Part shown: in pieces, positions 15,533 through 23,664 of the stretch
Numbering within the stretch: position 1 is the stretch's first letter
How the letters are laid out: each line of letters opens with the position of its first letter
Origin: a virus
Direction: 5' to 3' (one strand)
Length of the DNA stretch: 39,451 nucleotides
IMG/VR virus record: IMGVR_UViG_3300042868_011883
Coordinates: 1-39,451 of that record
Made by a program: the position numbers and the translations under genes
The notes under the pieces: model-generated
Told to the model about the DNA's origin: nothing
The model's database searches: none
What the model saw: the letters and a program-made list of their open reading frames with translations, nothing else

Positions 15533-16241
15533 GACCCCAGTTACCATCCAAATCTTCAACCAAAGCTGAATTAGATTCAACCCAATCACCAGAATTCATA
15601 TATTCTAAACCATCAATTGATTTTATTTCAGGTTTATGAATGTGACCACATATAACACCATCACAATTCAAAGATTTTGCATGCACAACCATATGGTTTT
15701 CAAAATCACCAATAAAATTTGTTGCTTCTTTGACGCTGGCTTTTATTTTTTGTGATAATGAAAAGTATTCCAAGCCTCTAAGTGCTCGGTATTTATTATA
15801 CCATTTGTTCATCCAAAGAGTAAAATCATATCCAACAGAACCAATCTTGGCCAACCATTTCATATTGTTAATAAAAATATCAAAAATATCCCCATGAAGA
15901 ACCAAATACTTCTTGCCATTTATACCAATGTATTCCAAATCTTCTCTTAAAAGAATTTTACCAAAATCAAATGGGATAAATTCATGAAGGAAATCATCAT
16001 GGTTCCCACGAAGCCAATAAACATTTGTTGTTTTTGATTTTTTAATTATTTTACGAATGCATTTCATATGGTCATCATTCCACGTACCACCCCTTTTAAG
16101 AGCCCATCCGTCAATAATATCACCATTTAATATAAGAGTATCACATTTATTTTTTGATAAAAAACTAGTAACGTCTTTGGCTCTGGAATAAGTTGAACCT
16201 AAGTGTAAATCTGATATAACTATTGTTTTATATTTCATCAT
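15516..16241 (-). CDS. Metallophosphoesterase, LpxH-like
   Basis: 241 residues. All calcineurin-type motifs are present: SDLHLG, NGDIIDGW, RGNHDD, LHGDIFD and CGHIHKPEI, ending with MNSGDWVESN. This layout is that of UDP-2,3-diacylglucosamine hydrolase relatives, so a lipid or sugar-phosphate substrate is plausible. I used the ATG at 16241, which overlaps the TGA of the glycosyltransferase. Being co-transcribed with a glycosyltransferase suggests the pair alters a surface glycolipid or other glycoconjugate. Confidence 0.85.
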   Translation of the reverse strand: MMKYKTIVISDLHLGSTYSRAKDVTSFLSKNKCDTLILNGDIIDGWALKRGGTWNDDHMKCIRKIIKKSKTTNVYWLRGNHDDFLHEFIPFDFGKILLREDLEYIGINGKKYLVLHGDIFDIFINNMKWLAKIGSVGYDFTLWMNKWYNKYRALRGLEYFSLSQKIKASVKEATNFIGDFENHMVVHAKSLNCDGVICGHIHKPEIKSIDGLEYMNSGDWVESNSALVEDLDGNWGLIHYS

Positions 16242-16942
16242 AACCAATATCCAATGTCTTGTTTGAAGTATTCTTTATTATTTCTTTTGAATGTGTTTTT
16301 GATAAAATACATTACCATATTCATATAACCCAATTTTTTGAAACGTCTATCATCAGTATAAACATAACCATTAAACAATGAGAACTTTTTAGAATTAACT
16401 TCTTTGCTTAAAAAATAATCCTCACAATGCATAAGACTTTCATCAAATCCACCCAATTCAAAGAACTTATTTTTATCTATCATAAAATAAGTTCCAACCA
16501 CAAATGGTTTATCAAACTTGGATAAATCAACAATTATATTACAGAAAAAATATATCAATTTAACAAACCAATTATGTTCAATGTTTAAATAACATCCCAA
16601 CAAATCTAATTTTCTTTTATTAAAAACCCTAACAGAATGTCTAATAATATTAGTATCTTTAAAATACGCATCGGCATCAATAAATAATAATGTGTGACCT
16701 TTGGCTTCTTTGGCACCCAAATTCCTACCTACGCTAGGTAACCCACCCTGAATAACTTTAAGGTTAGGTAACTTAACATAATACGAATTCACTATATCCA
16801 ATGTTTTATCAGTTGAATTAGCATCGGCTATGATTATTTCAAAACTTTGTGACAAATGTTGGTGCTCCAAAGAACTCAATAATTTGCCAATATATCCTTG
16901 CTCATTTTTGCAAGGGATAATAATAGATACATTTATTTTCAT
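16238..16942 (-). CDS. Family 2 glycosyltransferase
   Basis: 234 residues. The GT-A fold is clear: VSIIIPCKNEQGYIGKLL, IIIADANSTDKTLDIV, LPSVGRNLGAKEA, and the DxD motif at 89-91 (FIDADAYF). It transfers a sugar from a nucleotide donor. A hydrophobic helix (WFVKLIYFFCNIIVDL) may touch the membrane. It overlaps the metallophosphoesterase start by 4 bases. Phage use could be DNA or surface modification; the partner gene favours the surface. Confidence 0.9.
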   Translation of the reverse strand: MKINVSIIIPCKNEQGYIGKLLSSLEHQHLSQSFEIIIADANSTDKTLDIVNSYYVKLPNLKVIQGGLPSVGRNLGAKEAKGHTLLFIDADAYFKDTNIIRHSVRVFNKRKLDLLGCYLNIEHNWFVKLIYFFCNIIVDLSKFDKPFVVGTYFMIDKNKFFELGGFDESLMHCEDYFLSKEVNSKKFSLFNGYVYTDDRRFKKLGYMNMVMYFIKNTFKRNNKEYFKQDIGYWL

Positions 16943-16999
16943 AATAATAAATACCTAAAATTATTTTAAAAACCACAACATATATTTTATGTTTTTGTT

Positions 17000-17009
17000 A
17001 TATTTATAT
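17000..17009 (+). promoter_or_regulatory. ATATTTATAT element
   Basis: Near-copy of ATATTTATAA, 13 bases before the GTG start at 17023. Confidence 0.4.
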
Positions 17010-17022
17010 TGAAAAATACAAA

Positions 17023-17346
17023 GTGAATATAGTACATGTAAAACCCAACGGGCAAGAGATAGAGAGTTGGATTGCTTTATTAAATAATGACGTAGTTGGT
17101 CACATTTTTATGAAAATAGAAAGCGATAATAAAATCAAATTTTTAGACGCATGGGTTCATGATGACCATAGACGAAAAGGTATATATAGAACCCTATGGG
17201 AAACCAGATGGACATACGTAAACGAAAACTACAAAGGCTACACAATATACGCATGGTGCAAAGATAGCAGCCTACCACTACTATTAGAAAAAGGCTTCAA
17301 CAAAGGTGAAATTTGTACGTATGTAGAAATTAAAATACATGAATAA
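17023..17346 (+). CDS. GNAT N-acetyltransferase
   Basis: 107 residues with a GTG start. GNAT motif A is VHDDHRRKGIYRTLWETRW, followed by YTIYAWCKDSSLPLLLEKGF as motif B. A single small acetyltransferase domain fills the protein. Substrate unknown. It stands alone, rightward, and converges on a secreted-protein gene over a shared terminator. Confidence 0.85.
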   Translation: MNIVHVKPNGQEIESWIALLNNDVVGHIFMKIESDNKIKFLDAWVHDDHRRKGIYRTLWETRWTYVNENYKGYTIYAWCKDSSLPLLLEKGFNKGEICTYVEIKIHE

Positions 17347-17366
17347 AAAAAGACCCATTGGGTCTT
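17345..17366. terminator. Bidirectional terminator
   Basis: AAGACCC (17350-17356) pairs with GGGTCTT (17360-17366), flanked by A and T runs between converging genes. Confidence 0.85.
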
Positions 17367-17757
17367 ATATTTCATCTGAACATTTGGTTAAGCATAATCT
17401 AAATTGTATCATGTCTGTCTCATCAGAATAAAAATAAAAATTTAAGTATTTTGATTCATCATCAATTTTATTTATTTTAATTCTAATTTTTTCACCTCTC
17501 CAATCATAAGCATTATATAAATAACTCTCAACGCTAAAAAATTGTTGTTTGGAAAATACATCATAAACAAATATAAAATTAGATGTAATAAGTGTTATCT
17601 CCTTATTTTTATCATCTATTTGTATTTCACCACACATTTGAGTTAGGTCCCACCCATCTGGTGTTTTCATATCCATCATATCAAATTCATATATTTTTGG
17701 TTGTGACCACAATGCGGTTACAAATAAAAGAAAAAATAATCTTGCTGTTTTTTTCAT
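17365..17757 (-). CDS. Secreted protein with signal peptide
   Basis: 130 residues from ATG 17757. The start KKTARLFFLLFVTALWSQP is a typical signal peptide, with likely cleavage before QPKIYEFD, a form common in Flavobacteria. The mature part is beta-rich (YLNFYFYSDETDMIQFRLCL). Function unknown. It has its own promoter. An exported phage protein could alter the envelope. Confidence 0.75.
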   Translation of the reverse strand: MKKTARLFFLLFVTALWSQPKIYEFDMMDMKTPDGWDLTQMCGEIQIDDKNKEITLITSNFIFVYDVFSKQQFFSVESYLYNAYDWRGEKIRIKINKIDDESKYLNFYFYSDETDMIQFRLCLTKCSDEI

Positions 17758-17784
17758 AATGTAAAAATTAATGTTATTAAAGTG

Positions 17785-17815
17785 CAAATATATATACTTT
17801 AATTAACATTAACAA
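17785..17815 (-). promoter_or_regulatory. Promoter of the secreted-protein gene
   Basis: Leftward: TTG (17813-17815), 20 bases, TATATTTG (17785-17792). Confidence 0.75.
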
Positions 17816-17842
17816 ATATTTATATAAAAAATGTAAATATTA

Positions 17843-18682
17843 ATGAAATCATATATAAAAAATAAACTAAATGAAGCCTTCTACGGTAACAGAAATACTT
17901 CCAGAGCAGATTTGTTTAGAACCGAAGATAAAATAGCAACAGCAAGAGCTTTTATCAATTCTAGACCCCTTGAAGAAAGAAAGTATTGGGAAACAATTAC
18001 CCATGACGCAATCGAACAAGGATTCAGAGCTTCAGCAGTTCTAAATAAACGTGGAGACATTCAAATAACCACATACACACCTTCAGCATCAGATGTATCT
18101 CAACATCAATTCGGTGTTAGAGGTGAAGAAGAAAATAAAACAACATTCTTTGTATCAGCTCACCCTGGTATTGACCATCCAGGTTCCGAACACCGCAGCG
18201 GCTACGCAAAAACAAGAGGTGGGATAAATGACATAACACTTGTAGGTGAAGATGAATACGGGTCACCAGCTTCAGATGCTCAAATAAAAGCATACGCACA
18301 CTACGGTGAACTTATAATGGATTTCCTTAAATCTAACCCAAAAGGCCTTGAAGCATATACCGATGGAAGCGGAGCAGCAATCGCCAACGAAATGGGAACA
18401 AGAGAAAAAATACTTAAATTAAATAAAGACCTGAAAACTAGACTTAGAAAAAATACAATACCACCAACAGAATGGAAAAGTTTTTTAAACGCTCTTACAA
18501 GAGTAGGAATTGATTTGGAACGTTTAGACTTCAGAAAAGACCTAGCAACCGATGAACAATGGAATGAAGTTCTAAGGATAGCCAAGCTAAAACCAACCAT
18601 GGCTCCACAAGATGATGAAGCAGCATATAGAGAAAAAATAGCCGCAATGGATGCACTTAAAGCCAGATATAAAAGAAAATAA
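17843..18682 (+). CDS. Leader-bearing hypothetical protein, 279 residues
   Basis: Begins KSYIKNKLNEAFYGN, a very T4-like capsid-targeting leader with a possible cut after L-N-E. Residues 45-150 form an unrecognised domain (YWETITHDAIEQGFRAS; ITTYTPSASDVSQHQFGVRG; FFVSAHPGIDHPGSEHRSGY), which is histidine-rich. The C-terminal part is helical. Plausibly packed with the capsid, on the leader alone. ATATTTATAT lies 17 bases upstream and a strong terminator follows. Confidence 0.72.
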   Translation: MKSYIKNKLNEAFYGNRNTSRADLFRTEDKIATARAFINSRPLEERKYWETITHDAIEQGFRASAVLNKRGDIQITTYTPSASDVSQHQFGVRGEEENKTTFFVSAHPGIDHPGSEHRSGYAKTRGGINDITLVGEDEYGSPASDAQIKAYAHYGELIMDFLKSNPKGLEAYTDGSGAAIANEMGTREKILKLNKDLKTRLRKNTIPPTEWKSFLNALTRVGIDLERLDFRKDLATDEQWNEVLRIAKLKPTMAPQDDEAAYREKIAAMDALKARYKRK

Positions 18683-18684
18683 AA

Positions 18685-18707
18685 AAAGGGACCTATATGG
18701 TCCCTTT
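18685..18707. terminator. Bidirectional terminator
   Basis: AAAGGGACC (18685-18693) pairs with GGTCCCTTT (18699-18707) between converging genes. Confidence 0.9.
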
Positions 18708-18712
18708 GTTAT

Positions 18713-20011
18713 TTAGAATGGTAATTCATTTACTTCCCATAAATCATGTGTCTGATACTGTTTTTGAAGCTTGGCATGCGGCTCCAACTTTATACTCGGC
18801 AATTCATAGTTGTTAAAATCATCCAACACAGCTTGAACCTTATCTTTTAATTCCTGCGGTGCCGAAGCATTTCTATACCCTTGAATTTGATTATACCATA
18901 AACCTCTTTTGGAATTAAGCAATCTGTAAGCAGACATATTGTGATTAAAGTTATTAGGTTCAAATTGCAATTCCATCGTATGACCATCAACCTTGTAAAT
19001 CGCACATATACCATTATCAACCCTATCAATATATGTGGCAACACAATGACTCATCATAAGACCATCATGAACCATATCAAAATTCGTTCTTAATAATTCA
19101 TATCCAGAATACTCAGCAAAATCCTCATAGATATGATAAATGTTCATCTTGGTATTCTTCTGATTCAACAACAATACATTGCTTATCTCTTTGGCCCAAG
19201 CATCATGCTCTTCAGTAAGTCTCTTAAGACCCCATGAACAATTTATCTTTTGATTAAGAGTAGAAGCCATCTTGCATGCATCTATAAAACCACCATGACC
19301 AAACATCTCAACTTTTAAATTCTCAACGTTAATCAATACCTTTTTCATCTCTTTCCATGTCTTGGCAAAATGAATAGGTTGCTGACCATTTCCCTTGCGT
19401 AAAACTTCCATCATCATCTCAATAACTGGATAAGGAATTCCAAAGACATGACGATAAATAGACTTTAAGTTAAATAGCTTTTTGGTAATAATAGTATTGA
19501 ATGGAACACCATGAGATACCGAATACTTATCTTCTGCCATGTTTCTTAACCATGGCAATTTCTTAAACATGTACAAGGTAATATTTGTTGTTTGACTATT
19601 ATTGTAGTAATTGCTGCAGTTAGAAATAAAAGCAGTCATTTGAGCAAAGTCCAATAATTTTATACTAGTCTTGGTTTTGCTATACCATTTGTTTGTTTCT
19701 TTCTTATAGATAAGAGCAGCCATGTTCTTTTCCGATTGGTACATTCTATTTGTAACGCTTATACCAAAAGAATGTCTAAATTGAACAACATTGATATCAC
19801 CATTGGGATACGTATATGCAACAACTCGATTGCGTTGAAAATCTTGATTGTTTCCCTGCTTGAATATAATCCTAGCATGCTTTGGATTCTCCTTGTACAA
19901 TTCAATCAAACGATTAATCTTTGTGTTGTCCTGCTCATACAATAACTCCCAATCAGGTTTAACCTTCTTAGGGTTTAATACTTCGATTTGTAATTTCTTA
20001 GCTACTGCCAT
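18713..20011 (-). CDS. PcfJ-like protein
   Basis: 432 residues. The C-terminal half has the PcfJ-like signature: LKRLTEEHDAWAKE, later DGLMMSHCVATYIDRVDNG followed by CAIYKVDGHTMELQFEP, and YNQIQGYRNASAP. PcfJ-like proteins occur on conjugative elements and in phages; their role is unknown. The conserved H-C pair suggests a catalytic or metal site. The N-terminal half is unrecognised. Single gene with its own promoter. Confidence 0.83.
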   Translation of the reverse strand: MAVAKKLQIEVLNPKKVKPDWELLYEQDNTKINRLIELYKENPKHARIIFKQGNNQDFQRNRVVAYTYPNGDINVVQFRHSFGISVTNRMYQSEKNMAALIYKKETNKWYSKTKTSIKLLDFAQMTAFISNCSNYYNNSQTTNITLYMFKKLPWLRNMAEDKYSVSHGVPFNTIITKKLFNLKSIYRHVFGIPYPVIEMMMEVLRKGNGQQPIHFAKTWKEMKKVLINVENLKVEMFGHGGFIDACKMASTLNQKINCSWGLKRLTEEHDAWAKEISNVLLLNQKNTKMNIYHIYEDFAEYSGYELLRTNFDMVHDGLMMSHCVATYIDRVDNGICAIYKVDGHTMELQFEPNNFNHNMSAYRLLNSKRGLWYNQIQGYRNASAPQELKDKVQAVLDDFNNYELPSIKLEPHAKLQKQYQTHDLWEVNELPF

Positions 20012-20038
20012 GTTTTATGTGTTTTAATATTAAGACAG

Positions 20039-20068
20039 CAAATATATAACATTATTTCTAATATCCAA
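20039..20068 (-). promoter_or_regulatory. Promoter of the PcfJ-like gene
   Basis: Leftward: TTG (20066-20068), 19 bases, TATATTTG (20039-20046). Confidence 0.75.
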
Positions 20069-20083
20069 ACATTTTATTAAATA

Positions 20084-20686
20084 TTATTCAGAAAAAGTTC
20101 CAGGACCCAAATACTTAAAATGAAAATGAGGGTTAACCCACTCGTTACCACCAGACTTAATCATAGCAATCCTATCAACAATCAATTGACGATACTCAAC
20201 ACCACTAGCACTAGCACCCCTATATGGTGGCAAATACTTTCTAGCTTCTTCCTTGTCAATCGGCATCCATTGACCATCTTCCAATACAGAATAATTAGAA
20301 TTAGAACCCGTAGGCAATATAGGTAAGTATAATCCACTCTTGCCAATTTCAGTTACCTTGAATCCCTCAACCTTGTCATACGTTCCACTTCTTTTTCCAA
20401 ATTCATAATCTGGATTGATTTTCTGAACAGCATCTTTATAAACATCAGCCCATCTAAACATAAAAAGAGTATTCTTATATATCTTCCCATGCATAGGGTT
20501 AGGTATCTTCATTCCATCATCACCAATAATGGTTTTGTTCATAGTAACTGGTGCAGTATAATATGCAGATGCCATTGTACTTGATTTTGGGTCCTGTGCT
20601 AAAAACTTAAAGAAGTCATCGATTCTGTCCTCAGTAAGTAATTGTCCTAACACTTGTTTTAATTCTTTTAAAATAAATTCTTTCAT
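20084..20686 (-). CDS. Leader-bearing hypothetical protein, 200 residues
   Basis: From ATG 20686: KEFILKELKQVLGQLLTED, a leader-like helix with L-T-E. The rest is a mixed domain with no recognised family (MHGKIYKNTLFMFRWADVY; GLYLPILPTGSNSNY). It ends in HFHFKYLGPGTFSE. It overlaps the end of the upstream 267-residue gene if the upstream ATG at 20707 is used, so it is the last gene of a four-gene leftward operon. Confidence 0.7.
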   Translation of the reverse strand: MKEFILKELKQVLGQLLTEDRIDDFFKFLAQDPKSSTMASAYYTAPVTMNKTIIGDDGMKIPNPMHGKIYKNTLFMFRWADVYKDAVQKINPDYEFGKRSGTYDKVEGFKVTEIGKSGLYLPILPTGSNSNYSVLEDGQWMPIDKEEARKYLPPYRGASASGVEYRQLIVDRIAMIKSGGNEWVNPHFHFKYLGPGTFSE

Positions 20687-20696
20687 AATTGTTTTT

Positions 20697-21500
20697 TTAG
20701 TTGTCATAGTTATATGGGTTTATTTCCTTATCAATAATGTTATCCAAATATTCTCGATATTTTTTATCGATAAATCCTTTCATTTCATAGTTTTCTTCAT
20801 CACGATATTTATCATCAATTTTTTGCATTTTTTCAGCAATATATAATTTAAGTTTAGCATTGCTTAACCCATTTATGATTTGTTCATAATGATAACTCAT
20901 AAACAAATCAGTCATGATTTTATCTACAATTCTTTTATCAGTTGTAAAAAGAATAAAATAAACAAAATTTATCGGTTTTAATTTTTCGCTTAAATCTTTA
21001 TCGTTTAATAAATATTTTATAAAACCATTTTTATTTACAATTTTATCACTAACAACAATACTTGAAATAATACTTGGAGTTAAAAATTGTAAATATTCCT
21101 TGCTACTCAGTTTGGTTATTATATGTGTATCATCTTCTATATGGCCCATCATATAACTTAATACAGAATCTGGAATACCAACATTTTTATAGTATTTATA
21201 ATATAAGTCAAAAATATGATTTATATTATTACTTCCAGCAACCCTATCGTTAGAAAACTTACTTAATAAAACCTTAAGAAATAAGTTTTGTTTATTCACA
21301 TCATCAACCAATAGTTTTATTTGCATTTGCTCATCCAAAAGATTAAACTCCCAATAACTTAAATGTCTATTATTGTTATGTGCAATAATACGCTTACGCA
21401 TATACGTCTTCTTATCGTTGTTCGATAACTTATTAAATTGGTATTCAGAAATCTCTAACCCAGTATCAACATATTGTTTTATTAAATCTCTATTGTCCAT
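20697..21500 (-). CDS. Helical-repeat protein A (paralogue of the next gene)
   Basis: 267 residues, all helical. The first 60 residues match the neighbour upstream almost position by position (LIKQYVDTGLEISEYQFNKL here, LLRQYVDSGLVISDYQIKQL there), then K-x-Y-x-R-K-R. The rest diverges. The repeats suggest a protein-binding scaffold. It overlaps the neighbour's 3' end by 11 bases. Confidence 0.7.
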   Translation of the reverse strand: MDNRDLIKQYVDTGLEISEYQFNKLSNNDKKTYMRKRIIAHNNNRHLSYWEFNLLDEQMQIKLLVDDVNKQNLFLKVLLSKFSNDRVAGSNNINHIFDLYYKYYKNVGIPDSVLSYMMGHIEDDTHIITKLSSKEYLQFLTPSIISSIVVSDKIVNKNGFIKYLLNDKDLSEKLKPINFVYFILFTTDKRIVDKIMTDLFMSYHYEQIINGLSNAKLKLYIAEKMQKIDDKYRDEENYEMKGFIDKKYREYLDNIIDKEINPYNYDN

Positions 21501-22239
21501 TTGTTAAAATATCATATCTACTTAATTCATTATAGTTAAGAGGCCAACCCTGAGCAAGTCTTTGTTTTAAATAAATCATCGCCAAATCATTAGGTGTTCT
21601 AAATAATTGTTCTGGTGTTAATTCTCTATTTTTAAACGCTGTTATGTATAAATACTTTAACTCTGGTGTTCTATCTCTATACTGCTTTTCAGTCTCATGT
21701 GCGTTGCTATGATGCTTCAAATAAACCATCTTTAAATCATCAGGCAATGCTTTGTATTTTTCGTCAGATAGTAATTTGTTAGTATACATGGCTAATACCT
21801 CTAATGCTTTACGTGTAAACTCAGGACTAGCACCATCAATAAAACTATCCTTGAAATCCCAATAACCTTCAACTCTATACTTGATGTATTTTAATTTTAA
21901 TTCATCAGGTAATAAACTATAGTTTTTAGAATCTAAAGAATCTTTATCAGCTATTAACGTATCAACATAAAATGATTTAATATCATCTGACGACAACTCT
22001 AAATAAGCTGGTGGTAAATAAGAATGTCGTTTAACAATACTTTTTATAAAGTTTCTCTTCCCATCATCATCAAATAAACTATACTCATACTCAGTTGAAT
22101 GTATATCACCATTCTCAAGAGCAATAAGCCTCTTTCTCAAATATGTATTCAATAAACTACCAGATAATTGTTTTATCTGATAATCCGATATCACCAAACC
22201 ACTATCAACATACTGTCTTAATAAATCTTTATTATCCAT
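21490..22239 (-). CDS. Helical-repeat protein B
   Basis: 249 residues built of about seven ~32-residue helical units. The unit pattern is Y-x-x-L-P-D-(D/E)-L-K-x-x-Y-(L/I)-K-x-R, seen in NYSLLPDELKLKYIKYR, KALPDDLKMVYLKHH and RTPNDLAMIYLKQR. No known repeat family recognised. It starts right after the end of the 22241 gene and overlaps its paralogue. Probably a scaffold or interaction protein. Confidence 0.72.
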   Translation of the reverse strand: MDNKDLLRQYVDSGLVISDYQIKQLSGSLLNTYLRKRLIALENGDIHSTEYEYSLFDDDGKRNFIKSIVKRHSYLPPAYLELSSDDIKSFYVDTLIADKDSLDSKNYSLLPDELKLKYIKYRVEGYWDFKDSFIDGASPEFTRKALEVLAMYTNKLLSDEKYKALPDDLKMVYLKHHSNAHETEKQYRDRTPELKYLYITAFKNRELTPEQLFRTPNDLAMIYLKQRLAQGWPLNYNELSRYDILTNGQ

Positions 22240-22240
22240 A

Positions 22241-23203
22241 CTATTTACCCATTAAATAATCAAACTGTGCATCAGTAAGAGCATGACCCCTACCAATATA
22301 CTTGCTCTTATAATCAATAGGCAATTTGATAAACCATTCCAAATCCCCATTGGCCTTGCCCAACATCTCCTGCTCCCTATTTTCCTCATCAGTCTTAGGT
22401 TGATTAGCCAACATCTTATCAACAGGAACACCCTTGGACTTCAAATACTCAACATACGAACCAACATTCCCATAATAAGGTGCAGCAATACTACCAGTGT
22501 GATTATTCGCATCAGTCAACTCAACACCATGTTTCGTATTGTCAAATACAACAATGTGCAAAGGGTCATCCAAATTAACACTCCCATCAGGCTCAGTAGC
22601 AAAATGATTCCTGTCAACAATAAAATAAAATGTAGATACCTTCGTATCACGATACGATTGATACATACGATTGCCTGGCTGACCAATACAAAAAGAATAA
22701 GCCCTACCAGTCAAAGCACCTTGGCTATATGATATACACTTTCCAACACCTAACCCCTCATAAATATCAATCCCGTTCCCAGACCATATAGGTTTCTTCT
22801 CAGCCTTGAAATCAGCATCAACACTAGACTTCATCTTATTAACACTCTCCTCATCAGCCTTCAACGCATGAACCATCTCAGAAAACTTAAGAAAATCAGG
22901 ATACAATTTATCACCAACAACAATCCCAGCCTTCGTTAATTGAATAGGTTTGATTTTTTTCTTAACCTCCAATGAATTGTAATCATTCATCACATCAAAG
23001 ATAGTATCAACATCAGTAAAACCCTTGGAATATACATAAGCAATAATTGGTATGTTCTTTTGATTCTGACTAGTATCACCTGCAGCAATAACAGAAATAA
23101 TTTCCTGTGGGTTTTCTATACCAGCTTTTTTAAGAATAGATAAGCCCTGCATTTCAGTTGCCTTGGACTCTAATAAGGATGTATAAATTTCATATATTCT
23201 CAT
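22241..23203 (-). CDS. Leader-bearing phage protein with a CISYS/YSFCIG domain
   Basis: 320 residues. Start RIYEIYTSLLESK is leader-like. The central domain (about 140-240) has GVGKCISYSQG, AYSFCIGQPGNRMYQSYRD, TFYFIVDRNHF, and LHIVVFDNTKHGVELTD. The two cysteines, the N-x-Y-x-S-Y-R block and FYF-V-D recall proteins of other large phages, but I cannot name the family. The LRR protein's NWCTA domain looks distantly similar. First gene of the operon; ATATTTATAA lies 18 bases upstream. Confidence 0.75.
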   Translation of the reverse strand: MRIYEIYTSLLESKATEMQGLSILKKAGIENPQEIISVIAAGDTSQNQKNIPIIAYVYSKGFTDVDTIFDVMNDYNSLEVKKKIKPIQLTKAGIVVGDKLYPDFLKFSEMVHALKADEESVNKMKSSVDADFKAEKKPIWSGNGIDIYEGLGVGKCISYSQGALTGRAYSFCIGQPGNRMYQSYRDTKVSTFYFIVDRNHFATEPDGSVNLDDPLHIVVFDNTKHGVELTDANNHTGSIAAPYYGNVGSYVEYLKSKGVPVDKMLANQPKTDEENREQEMLGKANGDLEWFIKLPIDYKSKYIGRGHALTDAQFDYLMGK

Positions 23204-23221
23204 AATTAATGTGTTTGTATC

Positions 23222-23231
23222 TTATAAATAT
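23222..23231 (-). promoter_or_regulatory. ATATTTATAA element
   Basis: Exact copy, leftward, upstream of the 320-residue gene. Confidence 0.5.
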
Positions 23232-23362
23232 AATACAATACATTAAGATGCCTTTTTACCCCAAAAAATTCCCAAAAAAAATTTTTTGAAAAACGACTTC
23301 CAAATAATCCATTTCCTAATTTTCCCCCACAAAAAAATTGGTAACAAGGGTCTTTTTTTTTG

Positions 23363-23441
23363 CCCCAAAAAATTCCCAGGAAAATTTCACGAACAACCCC
23401 TTTTTATTACCCCAAAAAATTCCCAGGAAAATTTCACGAAC
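23363..23441. repeat. 32-bp direct repeat, two copies
   Basis: CCCCAAAAAATTCCC followed by AGGAAAATTTCACGAAC at 23363-23394 and 23410-23441, 47 bp apart and identical. A partial third copy (ACCCCAAAAAATTCCC) is at 23258-23273. Confidence 0.9.
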
Positions 23442-23451
23442 ATCATCATGC

Positions 23452-23485
23452 CCCGTATATCCAAGCCAAAAATGGCACATACGGG
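23452..23485. repeat. Cruciform-type hairpin
   Basis: CCCGTAT (23452-23458) pairs with ATACGGG (23479-23485), enclosing GCCA/TGGC around AAAA. A second hairpin, CCTGG/CCAGG, follows at 23504-23518. Confidence 0.7.
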
Positions 23486-23572
23486 AGGGAGGTAACGGGA
23501 GGTCCTGGTACACCCAGGAGGGCATATAAGCCACGATAACGTATAAATGGTATATTGACCTATTCACATAAA

Positions 23573-23605
23573 AAAACGTGCTTAAAATGGCTTTAAACAC
23601 GTTTT
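23573..23605. terminator. Hairpin, possible bidirectional terminator
   Basis: AAAACGTG (23573-23580) pairs with CACGTTTT (23598-23605) with an inner TTAAA/TTTAA pairing. Confidence 0.6.
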
Positions 23606-23630
23606 AGTTATTTTCGATATAAGACAAAAA

Positions 23631-23656
23631 AAAAGCTACTAAAATTAGTAGCTTTT
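23631..23656 (-). terminator. Terminator of the 185-residue gene
   Basis: AAAAGCTACTAA pairs perfectly with TTAGTAGCTTTT; leftward it runs into ten T. Confidence 0.9.
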
Positions 23657-23664
23657 AAAATTTG

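Larger units (their letters stand above)
23204..23664. other. Gene-free junction with repeats and GC-rich hairpins
   Basis: No convincing gene. Short open frames here are built from the repeats and have no leader. It holds a 32-bp direct repeat, a half copy of it, two GC-rich hairpins, a G-rich stretch (GGGAGGGAGGTAACGGGAGG) and two terminators. Gene style and promoter type change across it. Candidate replication, packaging or recombination site. Confidence 0.55.

Noticed and set aside
4200-23231. T4 late promoter TATAAATA
   Set aside because: The common element is ATATTTATAA in the gene's direction, which contains the T4 box only on the opposite strand in most copies.
23286-23600. Open frames on both strands in the repeat region
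   Set aside because: They consist of the repeats and homopolymers, overlap each other on both strands, and lack the leaders used by real genes here.
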